A DNA stretch of 64,000 nucleotides from Ottelia alismoides (GCA_037367405.1 JAZKJV010010616.1:769501-833500); one strand, 5' to 3'. Positions 25,401-32,191 are shown, counted from the stretch's first letter. Numbers and translations are program-made. The notes: a model not told the origin generated them from the sequence alone.

Positions 25401-27478
25401 GGCAGTAGGTGCAGTGACCACGTTGGCGTCCTCCTTCTCTTCCTCGAGGTGTGCATCCTCTGAGCTGGGTCGCACCACCTCGACCACGAGAAGCGGCCAT
25501 TGTTGAGGAGTGTGAAAACGTGGGTGTCGAATGGATGACGAGCCGACTGAGATGGCTATAGGCCTCTTCTATAGGGGGAATGGTTGCTTCAGTAAGAAGA
25601 TGAGTACGTGCAACATCATATTCTTTGTCAAGTCCAGCCATAAAAACTCCAACCGTCGTGGAGTTCCTATATGTCTTCTGCTGCTCAGTAGACGTCGTAA
25701 TGGACATGTAGCTATGAAGCTTTTCGAACATACCGCGTAGTGAAGAATAGTAAACATGCATGGGACGACCATTCTGCTTGGTGTTGTAGATATCAAACTG
25801 GAGTTGAAGAATCTTGGATTCATTCTTTGCCTGGGCATAGGTGGATGCCAAAGTGTCCCACATTGCCTTCGCAGTTGGCTGAGTTAGTATATCATTAGCT
25901 ATTTCTGTAGAAAGAGTCCCACAAAGCCAAATGCGCGCATAGACGTCATCTTGCTTTCAAGAAGCATTTGCTCCGGTCTTCTCCGCTGGTTCTGGATCTG
26001 TCATGATGTGTTTTTTGTTGTTGCACTGCATGAGGGTGAGAAACTGCATGGACCATAATTCATAGTTGGTCCCATCCATCTTAACAATGGGAGCCGGACC
26101 CTTGAAGGCTCCAGAGAAGATGCCACCCTTGTTGTCGGCCATGATGTGGAAAAGCCAAACAACGGAGTTCAACCAGAGAGTAGATAGATATAATGAAGTC
26201 TAAAGAATCATACGAAGGATTGGTTGTACGTGTAACTCATACAACCATCCTTGTTAATTCTTGTTATTTGCTAGGATCGAAAAAGTGAAACGTGCAGAAC
26301 TGTTAATAGATAAGGCGCGACGCACGATTTGGACGCAGAACGTCAAGATTCTCACGTACGGATCCTAGACTTGAAGGCCAGGTCGTTGGGCAGGTCACAT
26401 GGCCAATGTTGGGCAACTTTCCTCGATCAAATCCCAATCGAAGGGAAAATGCAGAACAGAGATCGCCTGGGCCGATGTCGATCTGTGCTAATGTCGCACA
26501 CAGGCGCCTTGATTCGCGGAGATGCGCGATGGGCGAGGGGACCCAGGCCGAGGGTTCACGCACTGTTCACAGCCAGATTGCAAGGAAGGCAAGGAGGGGT
26601 GGGGGCCTTCGACGATCGAAGAACGCGCGTAGTCACGCGTCGCCTGCTGTCGCGCAGGAGAAGGAGCGGCGATGCACGTGGAGGTTTGGAGGATGCCGCC
26701 CGCGCCGCCTAGGGTTTGGAGGAGTCGCCTTGAGCCGTCAGGGCTTGCTAGAGGAAGGTTCGAGCGCAAGCTGAGGGTGCGGGCAGGCGGGGTCGCCGAG
26801 GGCGCGCAGTTGTCGCAGCCGAGGGGCGCCGAGTGCCTGGGGTCAGGCGCGGCGAGGGGCGATGCCCAGGCACACGTGAGGTGTCGAAGCACGCGCGAGG
26901 TGTCGAAGAGGCGTGGGGGTACAGGTTAGGTTTAGTGATAGATTAGGGATGGAAAGGTGGCTCTGATACCATGTAAAAGGGATGAACTTAGATATGTAAT
27001 GAAAGGCCCCAAGGGTTCTCTTATATAGGAGAAAAACCCATTGGATAAAATACAAAAAGAGAAAAAGATAAATAGAGGATTACAAAAGATAAAGTAAAGA
27101 AAATAGAAATTATCTTAATACTAAATAATAGGAATTATCTCAACAAAGCGCTTGTTGTCTAAAGTTGAATTTGATCCCAGCTATTTCCTTGCAACAGGTT
27201 ACAGTAGCGGGAGGAAGAAATAGAGATAGAAGAAACGACCTTTTAATAATACGCGATGGAGGAAATTCCTTCAAAATAATTGATAAGGTGACATTTCATC
27301 CCTGAACCTGCCTTTTTTTTGTCCTCTCGCATCTGCTGATAGATCGAAACTGGATTTCCAGAGTGAAAGGGACGATCCTACAACAATCATCGAGAGAGAG
27401 GATTGGGTTCAGACCCGACAGGAGATGGAGAAACACCTCAGGAAGCTGCGAGACTTCAGTGTGTCTAACTGGTTTTGA
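5961..27478 (+). CDS. PTAC6: pTAC6/PAP8, plastid-encoded RNA polymerase-associated protein (six exons)
   Basis: CDS joins 5961-6440, 8715-8783, 16816-16920, 20290-20409, 27198-27287 and 27362-27478: 326 codons, close to the Arabidopsis protein of about 328. The family is an essential subunit of the plastid-encoded RNA polymerase complex, needed for plastid transcription and greening; the Arabidopsis protein is reported in both plastid and nucleus. Residues 1-55 are rich in S, P, L and R, as expected for a transit peptide. Residues 59-88 are acidic. Family signatures seen include STQGWDSE (114-121), [15 protein letters not shown] (146-160), [11 protein letters not shown] (161-171), [28 protein letters not shown] and the C-terminal [13 protein letters not shown]. 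It has no known catalytic domain. All introns are phase 0 with GT..AG ends. The start at 5961 is the only ATG in frame with the conserved region. Introns 2 and 4 are swollen by transposons. Confidence 0.95.
6441..8714 (+). other. PTAC6: PAP8 intron 1
   Basis: 2.27 kb intron with donor GTGGGT and acceptor ACAG. It is AT-rich with no recognisable coding remnant. A short degenerate duplication of a TCAACTCAAATCTTG phrase, each preceded by GGCTTTGTT, occurs near 7150-7185 and 7227-7262. No mobile element end was identified. Confidence 0.85.
8715..8783 (+). CDS. PTAC6: PAP8 exon 2
   Basis: 69 bp encoding 23 residues beginning [16 protein letters not shown] and ending PMPQK. It fits in phase between the end of exon 1 (DFRE) and exon 3 (YIRCA), as in the dicot orthologue. 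Acceptor ACAG and donor AAG|GTTTGT flank it. Confidence 0.93.
9603..10071 (-). repeat. 3' LTR of the intron 2 LTR element
   Basis: 469-bp direct repeat of the right LTR, bounded by TGATGCA and TGCATCA. A TATATAGG box lies at about 9833-9840 (plus strand), equivalent to 11629-11637 in the other copy. The two copies agree along their whole length apart from substitutions, small indels and the nested insertion. Confidence 0.75.
10072..11393 (-). other. Internal region of the LTR element, gag-like remnant at most
   Basis: On the minus strand 10795-11268 is open (157 codons). It starts with a coiled-coil-like segment ([19 protein letters not shown]) followed by a low-complexity proline- and lysine-rich region, as in the start of some gag proteins. 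No zinc knuckle, protease, RT or integrase motif is present. The GC-rich plus-strand frame 10499-11059 is its shadow. The element must have relied on proteins from elsewhere. Confidence 0.4.
11686..12832 (+). mobile_element. Mutator-like (MULE-type) element inside the right LTR
   Basis: 1147 bp bounded by long inverted repeats: the left end starts GGGATATTTACACTCATAAC and the right end, reversed, reads GGGATATTTACTCCCATAAC. The similarity continues through CCCTGAGTAA, CCCCAGGTACCCACGA and beyond (about 60 bp). Flanks are TAAAATTAA (11677-11685) and TAAATTAA (12833-12840), a 9-bp target duplication with one A lost; the uninterrupted LTR copy shows the empty-site sequence. Long inverted repeats and 9-bp duplications are typical of Mutator-like elements. 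The interior is GC-rich (CCTCC-rich left half, GGAGG-rich right half) and carries no transposase, so it is non-autonomous. Confidence 0.75.
13021..13151 (+). other. Unidentified sequence interrupted by the hAT-like MITE
   Basis: This piece and 13641-14500 read as one sequence once the MITE is removed. It has coding-like composition but no long intact frame and no motif that I recognise. It might be a decayed transposon gene; no function can be assigned. Confidence 0.25.
13160..13632 (+). mobile_element. hAT-like MITE, copy 1
   Basis: 473 bp, flanked by a perfect 8-bp target duplication TGACCATG (13152-13159 and 13633-13640). The left end is CAATGTTCAGGAA; the right end, reversed, is CAGTGTTCAGAAA. 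An 8-bp duplication with short ends starting CA and closing TG fits the hAT superfamily. Subterminal regions are packed with GTATGCGG and related GAGTATGC motifs, plausible transposase-binding repeats. No transposase is encoded. It is a close relative, in opposite orientation, of 22377-22838. Confidence 0.85.
13641..14520 (+). other. Unidentified decayed sequence in intron 2
   Basis: This continues the sequence broken by the MITE. There are several short open frames but no recognisable domain and no clear element ends. The region between 14040 and 14250 looks coding-like in composition (serine-rich in one frame). I cannot say what it was. Confidence 0.2.
14521..15113 (+). mobile_element. Second GC-rich Mutator-like fragment, right end only
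   Basis: The right end at 15113 reads GTGTAAATATCCC, matching the terminal GTAAATATCCC of the element at 11686-12832. The preceding 70 bp (ATGTGTAACTTGG and nearby) also resemble that terminal repeat. As in the other copy, a GGAGG-rich, GC-rich interior lies inward (14520-14900). I could not find the matching left end, so its full extent is unknown and no target duplication was defined. Confidence 0.4.
14525..14752 (+). repeat. Two tandem copies of a 114-bp GC-rich unit
   Basis: 14525-14638 and 14639-14752 are near-identical, each starting GGAGTCTGCG and ending GGCAGA. The unit length is a multiple of three, so one frame (14426-14917) stays open across both and contains a repeated 38-residue block rich in R, G and W. 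It is more likely non-coding expansion within a mobile element than a protein repeat. Confidence 0.7.
15203..15810 (+). repeat. Tandem duplication of a ~309-bp unit
   Basis: Unit 1 (about 15203-15511) and unit 2 (about 15512-15810) share long runs such as AAACCTCATGGAAATGAGGA and GAAATTTCCATTTCTC, with substitutions and small indels throughout. The duplication is therefore not recent. Neither unit codes for protein. The ends of the units carry ACCGAAATTTCC strings like those in the ATTTCGGT-rich MITE family seen at 15829 and 22869. Confidence 0.75.
15829..16491 (+). mobile_element. ATTTCGGT-type element, related to the MITE at 22869
   Basis: The right edge, reversed, reads CAAGGCTTTAAATTTCGG, close to the terminus CAAGGCTCTAAATGTCGG of the MITE at 22869-23085. 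The left edge near 15829 (AGGCTAAATTTCAACAAAAT) resembles the other end of that MITE. The flanks ACTTAGG and TCTTAGG are similar and could be a decayed target duplication. The interior is AT-rich and non-coding. The left boundary is uncertain by some bases. Confidence 0.4.
16816..16920 (+). CDS. PTAC6: PAP8 exon 3
   Basis: 105 bp, 35 codons, starting [10 protein letters not shown] and running through [18 protein letters not shown] to IHK. It is strongly conserved with the Arabidopsis protein. Acceptor CTTAG; donor AAG|GTAAGA, a strong plant donor. Confidence 0.94.
17815..18080 (+). repeat. LINE-like (TTG)n tail followed by a ~120-bp tandem duplication
   Basis: At 17829-17860 the string GGGGAAAGGCTTTG runs into TTGTTGTTG, the kind of 3' tail seen on plant RTE-type LINE copies. 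It is followed by two similar units (about 17861-17982 and 17983-18080), each containing AAATGCACA, TTTTATTGA and TTGATATCTTATG. No LINE coding sequence is present, so this would be a short 5'-truncated copy at most. Confidence 0.35.
18150..18215 (+). repeat. Short tRNA-derived SINE-like fragment
   Basis: The string TGGTCTAATGGCGA matches a polymerase III A box. The following AGCCTTCTCCCACTAT resembles the equivalent part of the SINE-like unit at 19640-19815 on the other strand. No B box follows, so it is a truncated copy at best. Confidence 0.3.
19428..19464. repeat. (TA)n microsatellite
   Basis: An uninterrupted run of TA dinucleotides about 36 bp long within intron 3. Confidence 0.95.
19640..19815 (-). 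mobile_element. tRNA-derived SINE-like element
   Basis: On the minus strand an A box (TGGTCTAGTGGTAGA, 19789-19803) is followed 28 bp later by a B box (AGTTCGAATCC, 19750-19760). This is the internal polymerase III promoter of a tRNA gene. The sequence between does not fold as a tRNA with a proper anticodon arm and acceptor stem, so it is a SINE head rather than a tRNA gene. The tail and target duplication were not resolved. Confidence 0.5.
20010..20150 (+). mobile_element. Second tRNA-derived SINE-like element
   Basis: A possible A box (GGTGAGCAATTGGCTTA, about 20015-20031) and B box (AAGTTTCGATTCC, 20049-20061) lie in tRNA-like spacing. The B box differs from consensus GGTTCGANTCC by one base. 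No acceptor stem pairing is evident. It ends ambiguously before 20150, about 140 bp from exon 4. Confidence 0.35.
20290..20409 (+). CDS. PTAC6: PAP8 exon 4
   Basis: 120 bp, 40 codons, from [14 protein letters not shown] through [19 protein letters not shown] to KVV. Acceptor GCAG, donor GTG|GTAAAC. The RNRRTK basic cluster is one of two in the C-terminal half that could serve nuclear import. Confidence 0.94.
21067..21240 (-). repeat. 3' LTR of the copia element
   Basis: 174 bp, identical to the 5' LTR except at two positions near 21091 and 21133. Inward on the minus strand it is preceded by the purine tract GAGGGGGAG. Confidence 0.95.
21267..22376 (-). pseudogene. copia reverse transcriptase C-terminal part and RNase H
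   Basis: On the minus strand a long frame covers [31 protein letters not shown], the RT active-site block ILVYVDG, and then RNase H with [10 protein letters not shown] and [10 protein letters not shown] normally has YVDD at the active site; here the second aspartate is glycine. About a dozen residues expected just before this block are missing. The N-terminal part of RT lies beyond two nested MITEs (22377-22838 and 22869-23085). The polymerase cannot be functional. Confidence 0.9.
22377..22838 (-). mobile_element. hAT-like MITE, copy 2, nested in copia RT
   Basis: 462 bp flanked by a perfect 8-bp duplication CCATAGAG (22369-22376 and 22839-22846); excising it with one duplication restores the RT frame at AFLYGDL. 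Inverted ends are CAATGTTCAGGAA and TTCCTGAACATTG. Seven GCATAC hexamers occur, mostly as CCGCATAC, with CGGCCGAGTATACC-type palindromes at the left end. The copy matches 13160-13632 reversed, with closest agreement in the CAATGTTCAGGAAGGCG end and the AATACC..ATTATTAAAAATAT interior. Confidence 0.92.
22869..23085. mobile_element. 217-bp ATTTCGGT-rich MITE nested in copia RT
   Basis: The ends are imperfect inverted repeats: CAAGGCTCTAAAT at the left and, reversed, CATGGCCTCAAAT at the right. The host sequence ATCAAGC is duplicated on both sides (22862-22868 and 23086-23092), and the next base out nearly matches, giving 7-8 bp. The interior is a chain of ATTTCGGT / ACCGAAAT-like repeats with hairpin potential. 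Removal restores the RT frame around LHQLD. It encodes nothing. Confidence 0.75.
23093..24820 (-). pseudogene. copia integrase and N-terminal reverse transcriptase
   Basis: Reading leftward on the minus strand: a zinc-binding block with LWHLRFGH and CEACQLGKH near 24630-24760, integrase core aspartate in FHLDIWGP (about 24560), the second in LRTDNALEF (about 24375), and the catalytic glutamate in [10 protein letters not shown] (about 24260). A proline-rich linker (23740-23830) precedes the RT start with [12 protein letters not shown] (about 23150). A stop at 24823 and frame changes before 23420 break the polyprotein. Confidence 0.88.
24821..26142 (-). pseudogene. copia gag and protease
   Basis: The minus-strand start [19 protein letters not shown] at 26142 leads into a UBN2-type gag with [18 protein letters not shown] zinc knuckle ([14 protein letters not shown]) lies at about 25368-25410. 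The aspartic protease motif MDSGASHH lies at about 25110-25135. In-frame stops occur at about 25957, 25297 and 25010, so no intact gag-protease is made. Confidence 0.88.
26143..26956 (-). other. copia 5' untranslated leader
   Basis: The region between the primer binding site and the gag start. It is notably GC-rich (26330-26930), unlike the AT-rich LTRs, and overlapping open frames on both strands here are a consequence of composition. No domain is recognised. Confidence 0.6.
26957..26971 (-). other. copia primer binding site
   Basis: On the minus strand, directly after the 5' LTR, TGGTATCAGAGCCA is complementary to the 3' end of initiator methionine tRNA, the usual primer for plant Ty1/copia reverse transcription. 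Confidence 0.9.
26972..27145 (-). repeat. 5' LTR of the copia element
   Basis: 174 bp. On the minus strand it contains CTATATAAGAGAACC, a TATA box, so any LTR-driven transcription would run leftward, antisense to PAP8. Its outer edge lies 52 bp upstream of PAP8 exon 5. Confidence 0.95.
27198..27287 (+). CDS. PTAC6: PAP8 exon 5
   Basis: 90 bp, 30 codons: [16 protein letters not shown], then [14 protein letters not shown]. Acceptor AACAG, donor AAG|GTGACA. The RNRDRR cluster (residues 265-270) aligns with a more lysine-rich basic stretch in the Arabidopsis protein, the area linked with its nuclear localisation. Confidence 0.93.
27288..27361 (+). other. PTAC6: PAP8 intron 5, 74 bp
   Basis: Very short but within the plant minimum. 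Donor GTGACA, a T-rich tract CCTTTTTTTTGTCC, and acceptor TTCCAG are all visible. Confidence 0.88.
27362..27478 (+). CDS. PTAC6: PAP8 exon 6 and stop
   Basis: 117 bp: 38 codons plus TGA. It begins [15 protein letters not shown] and ends [13 protein letters not shown], the invariant tail of the family, giving strong support for the terminal exon. Confidence 0.95.
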   Translation, partial: SERDDPTTIIEREDWVQTRQEMEKHLRKLRDFSVSNWF

Positions 27479-29599
27479 CATCCACAAGTTTTGTGGGTTC
27501 TGTCTGATGAGCAATTTCTGTGGGTTTCTGGGAGTACTTGTACATACGACAATGACTTCTTGCTTGTTCAAAACCATCCCGCACCATCAGCAGTGGGAGC
27601 ATGTGAAAGAGAGGCTTTCTGGTCTCCATCCCTTTGAGAGATTACGGCGAGTTTCTACTTTATATCATCGCCTGAGGCATCATTCTTGCGGAGGAGTGTG
27701 TTTATGTGCCAAAGACAAGTTGCAGCGAGGCGGATCAATCCTTGAAACTAGCGCTCCCATGCACTCTTTCCGAGGGATGTTTTCCCTGCATAATAGGTTC
27801 TTCTGTAGCTCCTTGGTCATTGATGATGAGGTCGTCATGTCTCTGTATAATCTATTTGTTGATTTTGCACTGTTAGATAAAATTGTCTGTTTGTCTGTCA
27901 AGATCTACGCTCATAAATCATCATGTACTTCCACCTAATCTTGTTTTTCAAGGTACATTTACTTACTAATTATTGCGGGAAGGTGTAAAAAAAGGTAGGT
28001 ATGACACGATGAACATTTATTTATGTGCTTCTTGACAGCAGGAGATCTGGACATTGTCGCATGGGACAAACATCTTTGAGCTTGGATCTTTATATTATAT
28101 CTTCTCAGCTAAAATCAGTTCTATGTAGGTGATAATTTAAGTTGATCTCCCAGGTTCCTAACACAAATCAGTCTTAAAAAGATGCACAATGCAAATAAAG
28201 CTCGAGTACTACTTGGTTTATTAGTTTTCCAGTGAGCATGCTATATTTAACTTGTTTCAGAAGGGATATATGGTAGTTAAGTTGGAGTGAAGCCGAAGAT
28301 GCTTGTGCGATATTAGCTTAGCATGGCCAAAATTAAGCTTCCATAATGCGATGGACTTCAATTCCGTGAAGCGCTTTAGGGGAGTTGTGGGAGGATGAAC
28401 CAAGGATGATGGGCCTGATTGATCAAATGAGCAATATTAGGGACTTCACTCTCATTTTCTCACCCTCGTCAGGCTTAGCCTGAACTGAGTTAAGGGCTAT
28501 CAAAGCGGGATGGATGTCTAGTATATGACCAGTGAATCTGCAGGTTCCCCCATGGAAAAAGCGGTTTCCAGCAAGCAAGCAAGAAGCGAGTGATCCATCC
28601 ATCCAGTTTCAAGAGGACGGCCACAAAAAATCACCATCTGTATTAGATCTACATGTCGCTATGTGACCTTTGCCTATACTGAGCGAGAGTTCCAGGTGCA
28701 AAGATGATCTTAAGGTGTACAAGTTTCATCGGTCCACCATTGGGCATTCTCGCCTATCCCAATTTAAAAAGGCTTTCACAATCCGTCACTAAACTATAGT
28801 GGATGCTTGCTTTTTCAGTGCGTCAATCGGGCCTCTCCCGAGTTGACCATCCAAGAAGGCCTTGTTTGTTATATTTTTCATGGAGCTTGATCTGCTTCAA
28901 AAAGGTAGAAAACTGAAAATTTCAATAGCCTGACCAGCTACTAAAGATGGAGGACAAGTTCTAGCTAAAGATGGAGGACAAGTTCTAGCCACTTCCCCGT
29001 TTGCCTATCTTCCTACTCTGTCAGTATATTTCTTGCCATCCATCTTAGGCCTAAATAATCTTTGCTTAGAACTAATATTATTTCATTTTTAGATCTTATC
29101 TAGACTTGTGACGACGACATGATGTGAGAAATTGTGGGATTCAATAACTGCATGACGTCACCAAGGCATAGACAGGGGCATGAGATAAGTACCGGGATGA
29201 CCACCACTCTCATGGGGCTACGAGTAAACAAGCTATGGCCATACATTATATGGACGTCTGAGTGTTTCATCTTTTCCTTTGCTTTTTGTACAGGAGATGG
29301 GGCTATCAGCCTTCCTCACATGTGAGATCACCTTTGATGGTAAGCTGCCATGGATTCTTTCATGTCTTTCTTCTTCACATACTATGCCAGCCAAGGCTCC
29401 TTTCTTTCTTTATGTGGTAAGGATTAATAGAACAATAGTGATCAGAGATATGATGAGGATTTTTAAGGCAATAGTGTTCAGAGATATGATGAGGATTTTT
29501 AAGGAGAAATGTGCAAAAACACATTGGTAGCAGGTACAGGATTAAGGACCTCATTAATTATGTCACAACTAGTAATGCTGTGCTGCACGAGCGAGGTAG
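27479..29599 (+). other. PAP8 3' flank, non-coding
   Basis: The 3' untranslated region must start here; AATAAA occurs at 28194-28199 but no cleavage site can be fixed. The frame at 27363-27938 overlaps the last exon out of phase and is not a gene. Two small perfect or near-perfect tandem duplications are present: a 24-bp unit with AAAGATGGAGGACAAGTTCT near 28942-28989, and a 36-bp unit with CAGAGATATGATGAGGATTT at 29434-29505. Confidence 0.5.
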
Positions 29600-29783
29600 A
29601 GTGTATCCTCTGCAGTACTGCAGAATCTGCTGCAATCGCTTGAACTGTCCGATCTTGATCGAGCGGTTCGCACGAATTCCCTATTTTTATGGGTCCATAC
29701 CGTGGAAATTCGTGTGAACTGCTTGATCAAGATTGAGCAGTTCGAGCGATTACAGCAGACTCAGTACTGCGGAGGATCTGCCC
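29600..29783. mobile_element. Foldback MITE with ~75-bp arms
   Basis: The left arm (about 29603-29679, TCCTCTGCAGTACTGCAG onward to GCACGAATT) pairs with the right arm (about 29707-29780, AATTCGTGTGAACTGC onward to AGTACTGCGGAGGAT). Pairing is about 85 percent with a loop of about 30 bp. It would form a long hairpin in RNA from either strand. No transposase and no clear target duplication; superfamily unassigned. Confidence 0.7.
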
Positions 29784-30309
29784 CCTAAATGAGGACGTAC
29801 CCTCCAAAAGAATACAGTTCTCTCTCGATCTATTTGTCTCTCTACAATTGAAACTATACGATTTCATGATTTCCCATAATGTCGGACATGTCTGTCTCAA
29901 CATGGCAACAACTCGATGCTACGCTGCCAATGAAATCAAATGTTTGATTTGAGAAGATCACAGTTCCGATTGGCAGAGGGAATCTTTGTTCTCAGAGATT
30001 GGATCTGTGGCAAGAGGCATCGGTGCTTGAAATCCCAACGGAATGGGAATCCAAGGAAAGAAGGTAGGAGACGAAGAAGAGGGATAATGATTTAGGACTT
30101 CGTAGGATGGTTCTTTTCCTCTCTATATCCATGGAGATATATCATTTACATGGTTGTTCATCATGCCTTTCGTCCAAATTATTCCTTTCTGATTCTATTA
30201 TCACATATCATGTTTTATTTCTAGTTTTTATTTCTCCAGTATTGTGCAGATTTGTAACTAAAATCTTGACCATAAAGGTCTCTATTTCCAAAAGGAATCA
30301 CAAGTAATA
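29784..30309. other. Non-coding intergenic sequence
   Basis: No motif, repeat or coding remnant recognised between the foldback element and the copia remnant. The frame at 30107-30307 resembles nothing known. Confidence 0.4.
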
Positions 30310-30740
30310 ATGGGAGAACAAGAAAGAATAGGCTTTTGAACCCCTTCTAGGTGTGAGTTGATCGCACTTCTTCCCACCAAGGAATATATTCCCATATTGA
30401 AGGGGAACTCACCTAGCAAATCCACCTTCAATGAATGTAGGACATGTTCCATACCTGCGATGTAGCAGCTCCTCCCAAACTTCTCAACTAGCAAAGCTTT
30501 CATCATTACATTAGCATTATTGTCCATTATGTGGATGTTATCAAGTATGAGTTGCTTTGCTTTTAGGACATCATGTATCCAATGCTACCTAACGTGGTTA
30601 TGCTTCAACCTTTTCTTATAAAGTAGAATTCTTGTCAAGGTGAATCGTGCTTTTATTGTCAACATATGATACACTTGTTTTTTCACAAAGTTGAGCTTCT
30701 ACATGATATTCTATATTCATAAGAGTTCTTTGTTGACTTC
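30310..30740 (-). pseudogene. Degenerate Ty1/copia RNase H C-terminus
   Basis: Translating the minus strand with frame changes gives YVDNKSTIHLDKNSTL, then a block ending MDNNANVMMKALLVEKF and CYIAGMEH. These match the end of copia RNase H, where DNKSAIHLAKNP-type and ADVMTKAL..EKF motifs are diagnostic. Stops and frame breaks interrupt it. It is a fragment, probably next to a lost 3' LTR. It belongs to a different copia lineage from the one in intron 4. Confidence 0.7.
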
Positions 30741-32120
30741 ATTAGATGGAAGAAATATGCTCGTGCAAGTGTTCGTTAACTTGATTAGCTCAAATTCGTA
30801 AGTAGATGAAACCTTACTTCACCACCCTTCATACTTCAACTTTGCCAGCCCTTTAGTAAACACTTATTAGAAGAATGAGTGCAAAATGGAAGCGAAATAA
30901 GTTTGGGTTTTGTCTGTACTTTTCTTATGGAGGATTTTAGATTCAACACCCTCTAAGCTCCACTAGACACTATTCAAGTTCAGCTCAAAAGTCAACTCAG
31001 ATTCACCAGCTCACAAAGCATACTCCTTAAACATTGAAACTAATTGTATTGTGTATGTTATCTGCTAACTCTTCCTACTTAAGGATATGCGAGATCAGTC
31101 AATCAGATTGGCATCCTTGGATTTCTCTCTAGCAATTCTTTCATGGAGAGTTTGTTTTTTCCTACTAAGTTCAAATGCTGCTAACAAATAGAAATAGGAA
31201 GTATGGAGCCTAACTAGCATAGACAAATCTCCTCTGCTGAAGCTTGAACAATGTAGCCAAATTTTCTTTTAGCAGGAATTTAGACCATTAGGTCAATATT
31301 TGGATTTTCTATTGTATTTGCATTTCATCTTTGATACAAGGTCAAGATTCTTCTCTCCGGTTAGTTTTTTCAATATCAGAGCATTGATTATTTTCACTCT
31401 ATTTGTGGGATGGGAAAAAAGAGAACCGTCAGTGTAGAAGTATACATTAACTTCCATTTAAACTGAACGACTAAATACTGACCGACTCTCCCTCATATGA
31501 AGTATAATTTCAACCCACTACTCTAATCTTTATATGTCTGTACTATTAGAGAAAGTTAGGGATGCATCGATGCTTGCAGTTCTCATAGCTCAATCATCTA
31601 TCGTCCATGATAATTAGTTATATACTTAACAAGATTGGATTGAGTTGATCTTTCAACTCTTCATTTAGGCTACTCTAAGTGTCAGGTACATTCAAAGTAG
31701 TTCATTATTCAAGAGTCATACTGACGATTTAACGCAAACTGATTAGACACTAAAGGGTTGAAGAATGAGTATTGTCATATGGGACTCGAAGAATCTAGTC
31801 GAGTGGACTAAAACTTTTAAATTACAATATCTAATGAAGTTCCTTTGAAATCAAGTGAATTAAGGTCATGATCAAGCTTATTTTCTGAATTTGTTCAAAG
31901 CTCGATTGAGAATCCAATATCTTTTCATGATATGTAAATGCAAATGTTGAAGCATGAAAATGCAAGTCTTTTTGTGAGGTGAATTTTATTAGATTTGATC
32001 TTTTTATGCGATTTTAAGAGATTTATCAAATTTTTATGGGGATATGAATCTTTTTAGCTTATTTCGAGGTTTTTACTAACCCACTAAGAGATATTCGGTA
32101 GGGTTTATGGATAAAGTATA

Positions 32121-32191
<71 letters not shown>

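Larger units (their letters stand above)
21067..27145 (-). mobile_element. Full-length, defective Ty1/copia retrotransposon
   Basis: LTRs of 174 bp (21067-21240 and 26972-27145) begin TGTAAAAGGG and end CTCAACA and differ at two positions only. Flanking pentamers AAGTG (21062-21066) and AAGCG (27146-27150) form a target duplication with one change. On the minus strand the primer site TGGTATCAGAG abuts the 5' LTR (26971 downward) and a polypurine tract GAGGGGGAG abuts the 3' LTR (21241-21249). Gene order gag, protease, integrase, RT, RNase H defines Ty1/copia. Coding is broken by stops, an altered RT active site and two nested MITEs. It lies antisense to the host gene. Confidence 0.95.
20410..27197 (+). 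other. PTAC6: PAP8 intron 4, carrying a full-length copia element
   Basis: 6.79 kb, donor GTAAAC, acceptor AACAG. A 6.08-kb copia retrotransposon occupies 21067-27145, leaving 657 bp of original intron on the left and only 52 bp on the right. Removing the element and one target duplication gives an ancestral intron of about 700 bp. The left part (20410-21066) has no recognised feature. Confidence 0.88.

Noticed and set aside
26303..26929. Multiple open frames in a GC-rich block
   Set aside because: This is the copia 5' leader between primer site and gag; frames on both strands overlap and none has a domain.
27363..27938. 191-codon frame at the end of PAP8
   Set aside because: It overlaps exon 6 out of phase; the true frame ends with the conserved SNWF tail at 27478.
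28440..28560. Organelle-like or tRNA-like sequence
   Set aside because: The phrase GGGATGGATGTCTAG suggested a plastid tRNA, but no cloverleaf or further similarity could be seen.
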